Made by a program: the position numbers and the translations under genes | Assembly (NCBI GenBank): GCA_017481725.1 | Contig: JAFUOX010000031.1 | Location: forward strand, 1 to 40,880 | DNA from: Kiritimatiellia bacterium | GTDB taxonomy: Bacteria > Verrucomicrobiota > Kiritimatiellia > RFP12 > UBA3636 | DNA: 40,880 nucleotides | Direction: 5' to 3' | Part shown: piece by piece, positions 25,115 through 31,812 of the stretch | How positions within the stretch are numbered: the first letter of the stretch is position 1 | How the letters are laid out: every line of letters starts with the position of its first letter | The notes under the pieces: generated by a model | What the model saw: only the letters and a program-made list of their open reading frames with translations | The model's database searches: none | Told to the model about the DNA's origin: nothing

Positions 25115-26116
25115 TTATTTGCCATAGTGCTCATGCTTGCTGTCTCTTGACATGAGAGTGCCAACTGCCTCAAGTGGAGTTGCCTTGCCCTCAAGAACAG
25201 ATTTTACAGCAAAGCAAATCGGCATATCCACTCCATACGCATCAGCTAAATCACATACAATGCTGCAATTCCATACTCCCTCAGCAACCTGCTGCATTCC
25301 TTTGCAAATTTCTTCCAATGTTTCACCCTTGCCTAGACGCTCGCCAACACCACGATTACGGCTGTGACGGCTAGTGCAGGTAACAACAAGATCACCAATA
25401 CCACTTAATCCAGCAAAGGTGTTGGAATTGCCTCCCAATACGCAGCCAAGCCTTGCCATTTCTGCAAGTCCTCTGGTGATTAATGCAGCACGTGAGTTGT
25501 CGCCAAATCCCAAACCATCACTCATGCCAACAGCAAGAGCAAGCACATTTTTAATCGCACCACCTAATTCCACGCCGATTGTGTCTGTTGAAGTGTAAAC
25601 GCGAAAACGTTTATTTGAGAATAGCTTTTGGATGCGTAGAACACGCTCCACATCATTGGACGCTGCCACAACAGCGGTTGGGATTCCACGAGATACTTCT
25701 TCAGCATGTGAAGGACCAGATAATGCAACTACATCATCTATGTTAAGTAGTTTTGAGGCAGTGCGAGTTAGGCGTTTACGAGTTTTTTCACAAAAGCCTT
25801 TAGAGACACTTACAACATCGCAATCCTTTGGTAGCTTATCAGCAAGCTGAACACAAATTTTATCATAGAAATGAGATGGGATAGCAAGCACGACAACATT
25901 GGCATCTGCTACAGCCTTTGCCATATCAGATTCAAGCTGAAGCTCGTCTGGTAGTGTTACACCTGCAAGATAGCGTGGATTTTTTCTTGTTTGGCGCATC
26001 TCTTCTATGTAGTCCGCAAATGGTCCCCAAATAGTTACATCATTGCCATTCTCTAAAAGGAGCATTGCAATAGCTGTTCCCCAACCACCATCACCAATAA
26101 CAGAAACCTTACTCAT
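25115..26116 (-). CDS. gpsA: NAD(P)-dependent glycerol-3-phosphate dehydrogenase
   Basis: GpsA reduces dihydroxyacetone phosphate to sn-glycerol 3-phosphate for phospholipid synthesis. The 333 residues are the normal length. The cofactor-binding loop is VIGDGGWGTAIA (6-17), with Asp in place of the usual first-loop Ala/Gly. Other landmarks are NPRYLAGVTLP, SVSKGF (K106), LSGPSHAEEV (132-141), GGAIKNVLALAVG with catalytic K189, and RGLAEMARLG. It starts 3 bases after plsY on the same strand, with a ribosome-binding site (AAGGAC) inside the plsY end. The two consecutive pathway enzymes are therefore made together. Confidence 0.96.
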   Translation of the reverse strand: MSKVSVIGDGGWGTAIAMLLLENGNDVTIWGPFADYIEEMRQTRKNPRYLAGVTLPDELQLESDMAKAVADANVVVLAIPSHFYDKICVQLADKLPKDCDVVSVSKGFCEKTRKRLTRTASKLLNIDDVVALSGPSHAEEVSRGIPTAVVAASNDVERVLRIQKLFSNKRFRVYTSTDTIGVELGGAIKNVLALAVGMSDGLGFGDNSRAALITRGLAEMARLGCVLGGNSNTFAGLSGIGDLVVTCTSRHSRNRGVGERLGKGETLEEICKGMQQVAEGVWNCSIVCDLADAYGVDMPICFAVKSVLEGKATPLEAVGTLMSRDSKHEHYGK

Positions 26117-26119
26117 ATC

Positions 26120-26758
26120 TTATTTGTCCTTTTTGAAAGAAAATCTATTCTCGTTGCCATTTATTAGGCGTTGTATGTTTGTCCTGTGCTTTATGATAAC
26201 AAGTGCTGCTAAGAAAGAAATTACAATAGGGATTATGCTACTATTAGCTGAGGCATAATCAATAAACCATGAGCCCAGTGCCACATATGCTGCAGCAATA
26301 ATTGATGCTAGAGAAACATAGCCAGTGGCTCTAAATATGATTGCCCACAAAGCAAATCCTGTAAGTGCTGAAATAGGTGCAAGACCTATTGCAATTCCTA
26401 GACCAGTTGCCACACCTTTGCCTCCTTTGAAGTTCAAAGTAAATGGGAATGAATGTCCTAGTATAACACAAATTGCTCCAGTTATAGCAACATATGCCTC
26501 ATTAAGCTCAGGCTCTGCTCCAAAGAAATATTTTACAGCACTAGGAATTATAACTACTGCGGTTACTCCTTTAAGCATATCCAATATAAAGGTGGTAATG
26601 CCTAACTTTTTGCCTAGATTTCGAAAAACATTTGTGGCTCCAATATTTTTGCTGCCAAGAGTACGAATATCAACGCCCTTTGTTAAGCCAGCTAGATAAC
26701 CAAATGGGATGGAACCTATGATGTAAGAAAAAATTGCTGTTAAAATAATAGTTTTCAT
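26120..26758 (-). CDS. plsY: Acyl-phosphate:glycerol-3-phosphate acyltransferase
   Basis: PlsY is an inner-membrane enzyme that transfers the acyl group of acyl-phosphate to glycerol 3-phosphate, giving lysophosphatidic acid. The protein is 212 residues with multiple membrane helices and the three conserved cytoplasmic motifs: IGSIPFGYL (14-22), GSKNIGATNVFR (35-46) and HSFPFTLNFKGGKGVATGLG (about 101-120). It is the first gene of the long - strand run and sits directly upstream of gpsA, whose product it uses. Confidence 0.95.
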   Translation of the reverse strand: MKTIILTAIFSYIIGSIPFGYLAGLTKGVDIRTLGSKNIGATNVFRNLGKKLGITTFILDMLKGVTAVVIIPSAVKYFFGAEPELNEAYVAITGAICVILGHSFPFTLNFKGGKGVATGLGIAIGLAPISALTGFALWAIIFRATGYVSLASIIAAAYVALGSWFIDYASANSSIIPIVISFLAALVIIKHRTNIQRLINGNENRFSFKKDK

Positions 26759-26975
26759 TTAGTCGTTGTAGTATTTGTTTTGGTATAACTCTTATAAATA
26801 TAGTTAATAAAAATATGCCACAAATTTTATTATATAAGAGGAAAAATAGCAATAAAAACTTAATCAAGTGAAAATGTAGAAAATTTGCAATGTAAAAAAT
26901 AAGTAGTGCAAATCTATCCGAATTCGTGCTAAAATACACATAATACAAAGTATTAAGGTTTAAGAAGGTGTTAAA
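26759..26975. promoter_or_regulatory. Divergent promoter region between plsY and ybgC
   Basis: For the - strand there is a perfect TATAAT (26834-26829) but only a poor -35. For ybgC on the + strand there is a -10-like TAAAAT (26930-26935) without a good -35, a 6-bp inverted repeat TAATAC-AAA-GTATTA (26941-26955) in the presumed leader, and a strong ribosome-binding site AGAAGGTG just before the ATG. Promoter assignments are tentative. Confidence 0.35.
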
Positions 26976-27395
26976 ATGATTAAAACAATTCCAGAGGGTG
27001 CTGTTTCAACAAAATATCGCGTGCCATATGCTGACACGGATATGATGGGTGTCGTTTATTATGGAAATTATCTTACTCTTTTCGAGCGTTGCAGAAATGA
27101 AGTAATGCGTGCAACAGGTGTTACCTATAAGGAGATGGAAGAGCGTGATAAAGCTATGCTTCCTGTAATTGAGGCACATGTGAATTATAGCAAGCCTGCT
27201 CGCTATGATGATGATTTGACTATTTATGGCTGGTTGGCTGCTGCTGGTGGTGTGCGTATTAAAGTGTGCTGTGCTGTAATGCGAGGAGAAGAGCTATTGG
27301 CGTCTGGTTACACGGTACATGCATGTGTATCCACAGAAAATATGCGTCCAATGCGCCTTCCTTCATACATTGTTGAAAATATTGTAGCAGAGTAA
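26976..27395 (+). CDS. ybgC: YbgC-type acyl-CoA thioesterase (hotdog fold)
   Basis: The 139-residue single-domain 4HBT thioesterase has the family signature YRVPYADTDMMGVVYYGNYL at about 14-33, including the catalytic Asp region. The His often found in this motif (VVYHANY) is Tyr here, a common variant. The rest follows the hotdog pattern (FERCRNEVMR, HVNYSKPARYDDDLTI). YbgC enzymes hydrolyse acyl-CoAs and in proteobacteria accompany the Tol-Pal system; no tol genes are here. It is followed after 14 bases by epmA in the same direction. Confidence 0.88.
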   Translation: MIKTIPEGAVSTKYRVPYADTDMMGVVYYGNYLTLFERCRNEVMRATGVTYKEMEERDKAMLPVIEAHVNYSKPARYDDDLTIYGWLAAAGGVRIKVCCAVMRGEELLASGYTVHACVSTENMRPMRLPSYIVENIVAE

Positions 27396-27409
27396 TTGAG
27401 GGTAGCACA

Positions 27410-28303
27410 ATGAGCTACGAGTGGTTAGAATATTTTCCTAAACGTGCTCAAGCAATAAAGGCTATCCGCAATTATTTTGATGCGGAAGGCTTTATAGAGG
27501 TTGATACGCCTGTGCGTATTCCTGCTCCTGCAAATGAGCCTCATATTATCCCTCCCGCTAGTGGAGATTGGTTTTTGCGTGCATCACCAGAGCTACAATT
27601 AAAGCGACTTCTAGCTATGGGATTTACAAAGCTTTATCAGATTGGTCCATGCTTTAGGCAGGGAGAGTCTGGAGATAGACATTCGCCTGAATTTACGATG
27701 CTTGAATGGTATAGGGCTAATGCAACCTATCTTGATGTACTAGATGATATGCGGAGATACGTTGTAGCAGTAGCTATGGCAGTTAATGGAAGCACCTTAG
27801 TGGAGAGAGATGGCGTTCAGCTTGATCTCGCATTGCCATGGGAAATAATTACCGTTCAAGAGGCAATGATTAAATATGCAGGCTGGGACCCACTCGAGGA
27901 ATATGATCAAGATCGGTTTGATTTTGATATGGGAATAAAGGTAGAACCGCAGCTTCCAAAGGATAAGGTTGTTGTATTAATGAATTATCCAGCTCAGGCA
28001 GCAGCCTTAGCACAGCTTTCTTCGGAGGATAATCGAGTTGCTGAGCGATGGGAGGCATATGCTTTTGGAATAGAGCTATGCAATGCATTTGGAGAGCTTG
28101 TTGACCCAATTGAGCAGCGTGCCCGGTTTATTGCGGCTCGTGAAGAGAAAATCGCTTGTGGAGAAGTCCCAATGCCTCTAGATGAGGAGTTTCTCTCGGC
28201 ATTAGGCTCAATGCCACCATCTGGTGGTGCCGCATTAGGGGTGGATCGCTTGATTATGGTGCTTACAGGAGCTCCTACTATTGGCAAGGTTAGGTTTACA
28301 TAA
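27410..28303 (+). CDS. epmA: Elongation factor P lysine ligase (EpmA/GenX-like)
   Basis: The 297-residue protein consists only of a class II lysyl-tRNA-synthetase-like catalytic domain. It lacks the N-terminal anticodon-binding OB domain, as expected for EpmA. Motif 2 is present as IGPCFRQGESGDRHSPEFTMLEWYRA (about 78-103), and motif 3 as GGAALGVDRLIMVLTG near the C-terminus. EpmA attaches beta-lysine to a conserved lysine of EF-P so that ribosomes pass polyproline stretches. EF-P and the aminomutase EpmB are not in the window. Paired with ybgC in one transcription unit. Confidence 0.92.
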   Translation: MSYEWLEYFPKRAQAIKAIRNYFDAEGFIEVDTPVRIPAPANEPHIIPPASGDWFLRASPELQLKRLLAMGFTKLYQIGPCFRQGESGDRHSPEFTMLEWYRANATYLDVLDDMRRYVVAVAMAVNGSTLVERDGVQLDLALPWEIITVQEAMIKYAGWDPLEEYDQDRFDFDMGIKVEPQLPKDKVVVLMNYPAQAAALAQLSSEDNRVAERWEAYAFGIELCNAFGELVDPIEQRARFIAAREEKIACGEVPMPLDEEFLSALGSMPPSGGAALGVDRLIMVLTGAPTIGKVRFT

Positions 28304-28508
28304 CTTAAAGCTTGTGCGGGAATTGAAGCATTATGCTCATTTTTTTAGCATAAGTGGTGGAAAAATTAGGTCAGAATCACCAATGACCGCGGGATCTTAA
28401 AAAAAAGATTGATTTTTTATGTAGATTTTTCTAAATTATAAGTCAGTAAATTCACAGCAAACTCATTTGCTATAACAATTCTACCAAACAAAGGAAGGAT
28501 ATACAAAA
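28304..28508. promoter_or_regulatory. Leader and possible promoter of the outer-membrane protein gene
   Basis: A 7-bp hairpin, TTATGCT / AGCATAA (28331-28353, T-rich loop), lies shortly after epmA and may end its transcript, though no T-run follows. A plausible promoter is TTGATT (28409-28414), 17 bp, TAAATT (28432-28437). A strong purine-rich ribosome-binding stretch AAGGAAGG (28491-28498) precedes the ATG at 28509. The roughly 70-nt leader implied by this promoter is A/T-rich. Confidence 0.4.
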
Positions 28509-29267
28509 ATGTTAAAATCAAAAATCGTGTTGTCAGCAGTTGCACTATCAGCATTTGCTTCATTTGCTATGGCAGATGATGTAGTTGTTCAAGAAGAGAA
28601 GGATTATGGTGTATATGGCTATGCATCTATTGATGTTGCTAGCGCATGTATTTCTGGTAGCGGTGCTGTTACAACAGACGCAATAAACTTGCAGCCATGC
28701 GTAGGTGTTGGTGGTAATCTATGGGGTTGGCTACCAATGGAATTCTGCATGTGGGCAGTATATGTAACAGATAATGTTGCTTGGGATGCAATGAACCATG
28801 ATTCTGGCTTTGCTGAGATCGACCTATCTATGATCCACGCTCAGAGTTTTGATAATGGCTTTGGTTACTCAGTCGCTTTGACAACTTGGGCATACCCAAA
28901 TGTTGGTGATGAGAGCGATGACCTATTAGAGATGACTGTTTCACAGAAATTCCTAAATCATGTTAAGGCTAGCTTCGAGGTTGAGTGGATGCTTTCTGGC
29001 TCAGCAGAGAAGGATGTTCGCATGATGCCAGCTATCACAGTTTTCGGTAATGTTACAAAAGATATTGAGGCTTCAGCAAGAGGTATGATGTTCTACAAGG
29101 CTGATAACGATGGTGAGGATGGTTGGAGCAACTGGAATGTTAAGCTAGCTCTTTCTGGTTATGGTTTCTCAGCATATGCTCAGTGGTTCAAGGAAATCGA
29201 TGAGGATGTTTATGGTGACCAAGTTGAGGATTTTGTTTATGGCGTAAGCTATGGCTTTGATTTCTAA
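28509..29267 (+). CDS. Putative outer-membrane beta-barrel protein
   Basis: The 252-residue protein has a clear signal peptide (MLKSKIVLSAVALSAFASFAMA, cut about residue 22). The mature part alternates polar and hydrophobic residues in strand-length blocks (YGVYGYASIDVASA, GFGYSVALTTWAYP, NVKLALSGYGFSAYAQWF). It ends in aromatic Phe (VYGVSYGFDF), the classical C-terminal signal of barrel proteins recognised by BAM. I cannot name the family; a small porin-like or structural barrel is the best guess. It is monocistronic between a possible promoter and a very strong terminator. Narrow codon use and the strong ribosome-binding site suggest high expression (inference). Confidence 0.65.
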   Translation: MLKSKIVLSAVALSAFASFAMADDVVVQEEKDYGVYGYASIDVASACISGSGAVTTDAINLQPCVGVGGNLWGWLPMEFCMWAVYVTDNVAWDAMNHDSGFAEIDLSMIHAQSFDNGFGYSVALTTWAYPNVGDESDDLLEMTVSQKFLNHVKASFEVEWMLSGSAEKDVRMMPAITVFGNVTKDIEASARGMMFYKADNDGEDGWSNWNVKLALSGYGFSAYAQWFKEIDEDVYGDQVEDFVYGVSYGFDF

Positions 29268-29296
29268 TCCTAAACTAAACCAAAAATTTTAATTAT

Positions 29297-29333
29297 AGGC
29301 TCTGTGCAAGAAATTTGTGCAGAGCCTTTTTTT
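29297..29333 (+). terminator. Strong rho-independent terminator
   Basis: The stem pairs AGGCTCTG with CAGAGCCT and continues inward with two G-U pairs and CAA/TTG to about 13 bp. The loop is about 5 nt, followed directly by a run of T to 29333. It lies 30 bases after the barrel protein stop and marks the start of the repeat island. Confidence 0.92.
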
Positions 29334-29386
29334 ATGGGTGTGCTGCTTCATCCCCCTAAGGGTAGCTCTGCTGCCCTAGACCCCCC
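29334..29386. repeat. GCTTCAT-containing lead-in to the octamer cassettes
   Basis: GTGCTGCTTCATCC (29342-29355) is shared with 38867-38878 of the second island, where it also immediately precedes the octamer cassette. It is followed here by a small hairpin, GGGTAGC / GCTGCCC. No gene is seen. Confidence 0.5.
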
Positions 29387-29538
29387 AACTGTCCAACTCG
29401 CCCACTCGCAAACTGTCAAACTTTCCAACACCTAAATTGATTCATTTTTTTTGTATAGTTTGACAGTTAGATAGTATGACAGTATGATAGTTTTATAGTA
29501 TGACAGTTAGATAGTGAAGATGAGGGTGGCTTGCCGCC
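29387..29538. repeat. Inverted octamer-array cassette A1
   Basis: The left array is a series of 8-bp units of the type NACTNNCN (AACTGTCC, AACTCGCC, CACTCGCA, AACTGTCA, AACTTTCC). A spacer with an 8-T tract ending GTAT follows, and then a right array of 8-bp units of the type AGTNNGAY (AGTTTGAC, AGTTAGAT, AGTATGAC, AGTATGAT and so on) in inverted sense. AACTGTCAAACT (29411-29422) pairs perfectly with AGTTTGACAGTT (29457-29468) over a 34-nt loop. It ends with a GGGTGG...CCGCC mini-hairpin. Confidence 0.8.
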
Positions 29539-29543
29539 AGTAA

Positions 29544-29708
29544 AACTCAACTGTCAAACTTTCCAACTCGCCCACTCGCAAACTGTCAAACTTTCCAACA
29601 CTTAAATTGATTCATTTTTTTGTATAGTATGACAGTATGATAGTATGACAGTATGATAGTATGACAGTTAGATAGTTGGATAGTGAAGATGAGGGTGGCT
29701 TGCCGCCC
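29544..29708. repeat. Inverted octamer-array cassette A2
   Basis: Same layout as A1, directly downstream: left octamers, a spacer nearly identical to A1 but with a 7-T tract, right octamers (AGTATGAC and AGTATGAT alternating, then AGTTAGAT, AGTTGGAT), and the terminal GGGTGGC / GCCGCCC mini-hairpin (to 29708). The number and order of units differ from A1, as expected of a variable-number repeat. Confidence 0.8.
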
Positions 29709-29720
29709 GGTGCTGCTGGG

Positions 29721-29759
29721 GCGAGAGGTGGCAGGGTGTCAACCCTTGCCTCCTCTCGC
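29721..29759. repeat. Conserved 39-nt GCGAGAGG hairpin closing cassette pair A
   Basis: GCGAGAGG (29721-29728) pairs with CCTCTCGC (29752-29759), and GGCA/TGCC plus GGG/CCC pairs continue inward. A 39-nt copy at 39195-39233 differs by a single base, in the loop, so the element is well conserved between the two islands. Confidence 0.8.
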
Positions 29760-30058
29760 TTTCCTGAAACATTAGACGCTAGACAACGCTGACGTTAGAC
29801 ATTTAGATGATAGAAAACCATTGAAGTGAAACGCCCTTAACACGTCTCACGTCTTATTGTCTATCGGTGGTCTCACGTCTAACGTCGTTCAACCGTCTCA
29901 CGTCCCTTCTTCGCACTTTTGAAGCGTGCTACCACACACAAAGCGACTGGAAGTCGCTTCTCCATACTCTGCCAGCCCGCGAGCGTGATGCACGTGACGC
30001 CAATGGGACGCAGAGACGCGGAGGTCGCAGAGGTCGCAGAGACGTGACGCCGAAAAAT
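29760..30058. repeat. Mosaic repeat stretch between cassette A and the first 75-bp palindrome
   Basis: No credible gene is seen. The stretch contains GTCTAACGTC/GTCTCACGTC-type short repeats (about 29850-29910) and a perfect 7-bp palindrome, AGCGACT-GGA-AGTCGCT (29941-29957). From 29979 it enters the roughly 186-bp segment duplicated at 38576-38760, which includes GGGACGCAGAGACGC and twice GAGGTCGCA. Frames across it give arginine-rich products with no family features. Confidence 0.6.
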
Positions 30059-30133
30059 ACACTAGCGGAATGAGCTTTGCCTTGGATATTGCTACTCTTC
30101 CGAAGCAATTGGGCAAAACTCATCCACTAGTGT
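30059..30133. repeat. 75-bp imperfect palindromic element, copy 1
   Basis: The ends ACACTAG and CTAGTGT pair. Inside, ATGAG/CTCAT, TTTGCC/GGCAAA and ATTGCTxC/GxAGCAAT form successive stem segments separated by small internal loops, with a 6-nt apical loop. It differs from copy 2 (38654-38728) at five of 75 positions. It lies within a 187-bp segment (29979-30165) shared with 38576-38760. Confidence 0.82.
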
Positions 30134-30347
30134 GCTCGCCCAAAAGACTATTAAGACGCGGAGGCAACGCATTATAATAAATGAAGAATGAAGAATGAAA
30201 AATGAAGAATTTAGGTAGAGTTGAGTGGCTGTTTTCTCCATTCTCGCGTCTAACGTCGTTTAACCGTCTCGCGTCTAACGTCCCACTTCACACTTCTAGC
30301 CACCACGTGCATCAGCTTAGCGTCTCTGCCTTCTTGGCGGTCGAACA
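30134..30347. repeat. Mosaic repeat stretch with ATGAAGA-type tandem
   Basis: No gene is seen. After the end of the shared segment (30165) there is a short degenerate tandem of ATGAAGA/ATGAAAA units (about 30180-30210). GTCTAACGTC and GTCTCGCGTC repeats like those at 29850-29910 follow, and then a TTAGCGTCTCTGC fragment of the family also found at 8189-8223. Confidence 0.5.
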
Positions 30348-30422
30348 CACTAGCGCTTGGCAGTTTCCTTATTGCTTCTGAAAGATAGAGCAATAACCAA
30401 GGAAACAACAAGCGGTAGTGTT
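30348..30422. repeat. 75-bp imperfect palindromic element, variant copy 3 (inverted orientation)
   Basis: It is again exactly 75 bp from ACACTAG to TAGTGT. ACACTAGCGCTTG pairs with CAAGCGGTAGTGT (one mismatch), GTTTCCTT (30364-30371) with AAGGAAAC (30400-30407), and ATTGCT with AGCAAT. Read on the - strand, its core keeps TTATTGCT, TCTTTC and GAAGCAAT as in copies 1 and 2. The outer stem arms have different sequences that still pair. Confidence 0.78.
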
Positions 30423-30540
30423 ATCACAGAACCCACCACGCAAGCCCTGCGACCTCTGCGTCCTTTGCGTCTCTGCGTCCCTTCTTCGCACTTCTAGCTA
30501 GCACCAGCATCACATGTAAATTTGCCTTTTGTATGTAAAA
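30423..30540. repeat. End of island A with 32-bp repeat
   Basis: 30467-30498 is identical to 8192-8223, a 32-bp exact repeat 22 kb apart. The CTGCGACCTCTGCG stretch just before it is the inverted form of the GAGGTCGCAGAG units at 30021-30041 and 38618-38638. No gene is seen. Confidence 0.75.
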
Positions 30541-30551
30541 TTTGTACTAGA

Positions 30552-30601
30552 TTGACAAAATGTCGCATATTTTTGTATAATATGTGGTGAAAAATGTCGC
30601 A
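30552..30601 (+). promoter_or_regulatory. Consensus promoter of the two-component operon with an 11-bp direct repeat
   Basis: TTGACA (30552-30557), 18 bp, TATAAT (30576-30581): both hexamers are perfect sigma-70 consensus. AAAATGTCGCA occurs at 30557-30567, inside the promoter spacer, and again at 30591-30601, just after the expected start point, with 34 bp between starts. Such bracketing repeats suit a repressor or an autoregulating response regulator. AAGGAG (30606-30611) is the ribosome-binding site of the kinase gene. Confidence 0.75.
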
Positions 30602-30618
30602 AAACAAGGAGATGTGTA

Positions 30619-31812
30619 ATGGCGTCACAGTCGCGTTTTATAGATAAATTAGTTTCTAAGCTTAATCGCTTGGATGCAGAGAACCTACAAGCCCAATTTT
30701 TAAGCCTAGCCCGTGAAAGAGGAATTTTAGAAACAATATTCCAGTCAATTCAAGAGGGAATACTCGTCGTGTCAGCTGAGGGTCGATTGTATTATGCCAA
30801 TCATGCAGCAGAGCAATTATTTGGATTTGAGATTTCAAAAATGCGAGGCCGCCCGATAGCTCGCTATATTCCAGATGTGGAATGGGATCAGCTTGCCGGA
30901 GGAGAGGAAGCAGAATGGGCAAAGCTCTCCAGAAGTGAGATTGAGGTTTTTAATCCAGAGCATAAGATAATAAGCTTATATGCTGTTCCATTGGAGGAAG
31001 GTCTTGGTGAAGAGACTGGTCCATGCGTGGTATGTATTCTTAGAGATATTACAAGAGAAAGGGCAGAGGAAGCCGAGGTTGTTGAAACCGAGCGTATGAA
31101 AGCCATTCGCTTGCTTGCTGCAAGCCTCGCTCATGAGATAGGAAATCCGCTCAATGCACTAGGAATTCATTTGCAGCTCTTCAATCGAGAATTAAAATAT
31201 CTACCAGAAGAGGATAGAGAACGCCTTTCAGAGCTAGTGACTGTCGCACAGGAGGAGGTTTCTCGCCTTGATCTTATGATTTCCAAGTTTTTGCGAGCAT
31301 TGCGCCCAAGCCCCCTTGAGTTAACAGATTGCAATATGCAAGAGGTGCTTGAGGAATCTTTAAAAATTATGAAGAGCGATATTGAAGAGCATCAAATTTC
31401 TGTATCAATTGCTCATCGTGGCAAGATCCCAGTCGTTAAGGCAGATGTTCAGCAAATGAAGCAGGTCTTTTTTAATATCGTGAAGAATGCTCTTCAAGCA
31501 ATGGAAAATAAAGGACAGCTATGTATCACGCTTGAAGCAGATGATAGAAATCTAGCAATAGCATTTAAAGACTCAGGTAGTGGCATTAGCGAAGAGGATT
31601 TTCGCCTCTTGTTTGAACCATATCATACAAGCAAGGCTAAGGGTAATGGTCTAGGACTAACGATTGTTGATAGAATTATCCAGGATCATGGAGGACGCCT
31701 TGAGGTCTCTAGTAAAAAGGGTGTCGGCACCTGCTTCCGCATAATTTTACCGTTAGCTAATCGTAAGACAAGAATGCTTACTGTGGAGAAAAATAATGAA
31801 AAAGCAATATAA
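30619..31812 (+). CDS. Cytoplasmic PAS-domain sensor histidine kinase (NtrB-like)
   Basis: The 397-residue protein has no membrane segment. A PAS domain (about 36-150) is followed by a HisKA dimerisation domain with the phospho-acceptor H172 in SLAHEIGNPLNALG. The HATPase_c domain shows NIVKNALQAM (N box), DSGSGI (318-323), LFEPYHTSK and GNGLGL (342-347). It autophosphorylates on His and passes phosphate to the regulator encoded next. Its stop codon lies within the first codons of the regulator gene (17-base overlap), so the pair is coupled. The signal sensed by PAS is unknown. Confidence 0.93.
   Translation: MASQSRFIDKLVSKLNRLDAENLQAQFLSLARERGILETIFQSIQEGILVVSAEGRLYYANHAAEQLFGFEISKMRGRPIARYIPDVEWDQLAGGEEAEWAKLSRSEIEVFNPEHKIISLYAVPLEEGLGEETGPCVVCILRDITRERAEEAEVVETERMKAIRLLAASLAHEIGNPLNALGIHLQLFNRELKYLPEEDRERLSELVTVAQEEVSRLDLMISKFLRALRPSPLELTDCNMQEVLEESLKIMKSDIEEHQISVSIAHRGKIPVVKADVQQMKQVFFNIVKNALQAMENKGQLCITLEADDRNLAIAFKDSGSGISEEDFRLLFEPYHTSKAKGNGLGLTIVDRIIQDHGGRLEVSSKKGVGTCFRIILPLANRKTRMLTVEKNNEKAI

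Noticed and set aside
26670-26948. 92-residue hydrophobic frame across the plsY promoter region
   Set aside because: AT-rich intergenic DNA gives Phe/Leu-rich frames; it overlaps the plsY start in another frame and lacks a ribosome-binding site.
29867-30073. Open frame of 68 residues, Arg-rich, within island A
   Set aside because: It lies across the repeat modules, has no ribosome-binding site, and is low-complexity from GACGCAGAG-type repeats; not a credible gene.
30348-30422. Integron attC site
   Set aside because: Length and hairpin shape fit, but the required RYYYAAC and GTTRRRY end boxes are absent and no integrase or cassette genes are near.
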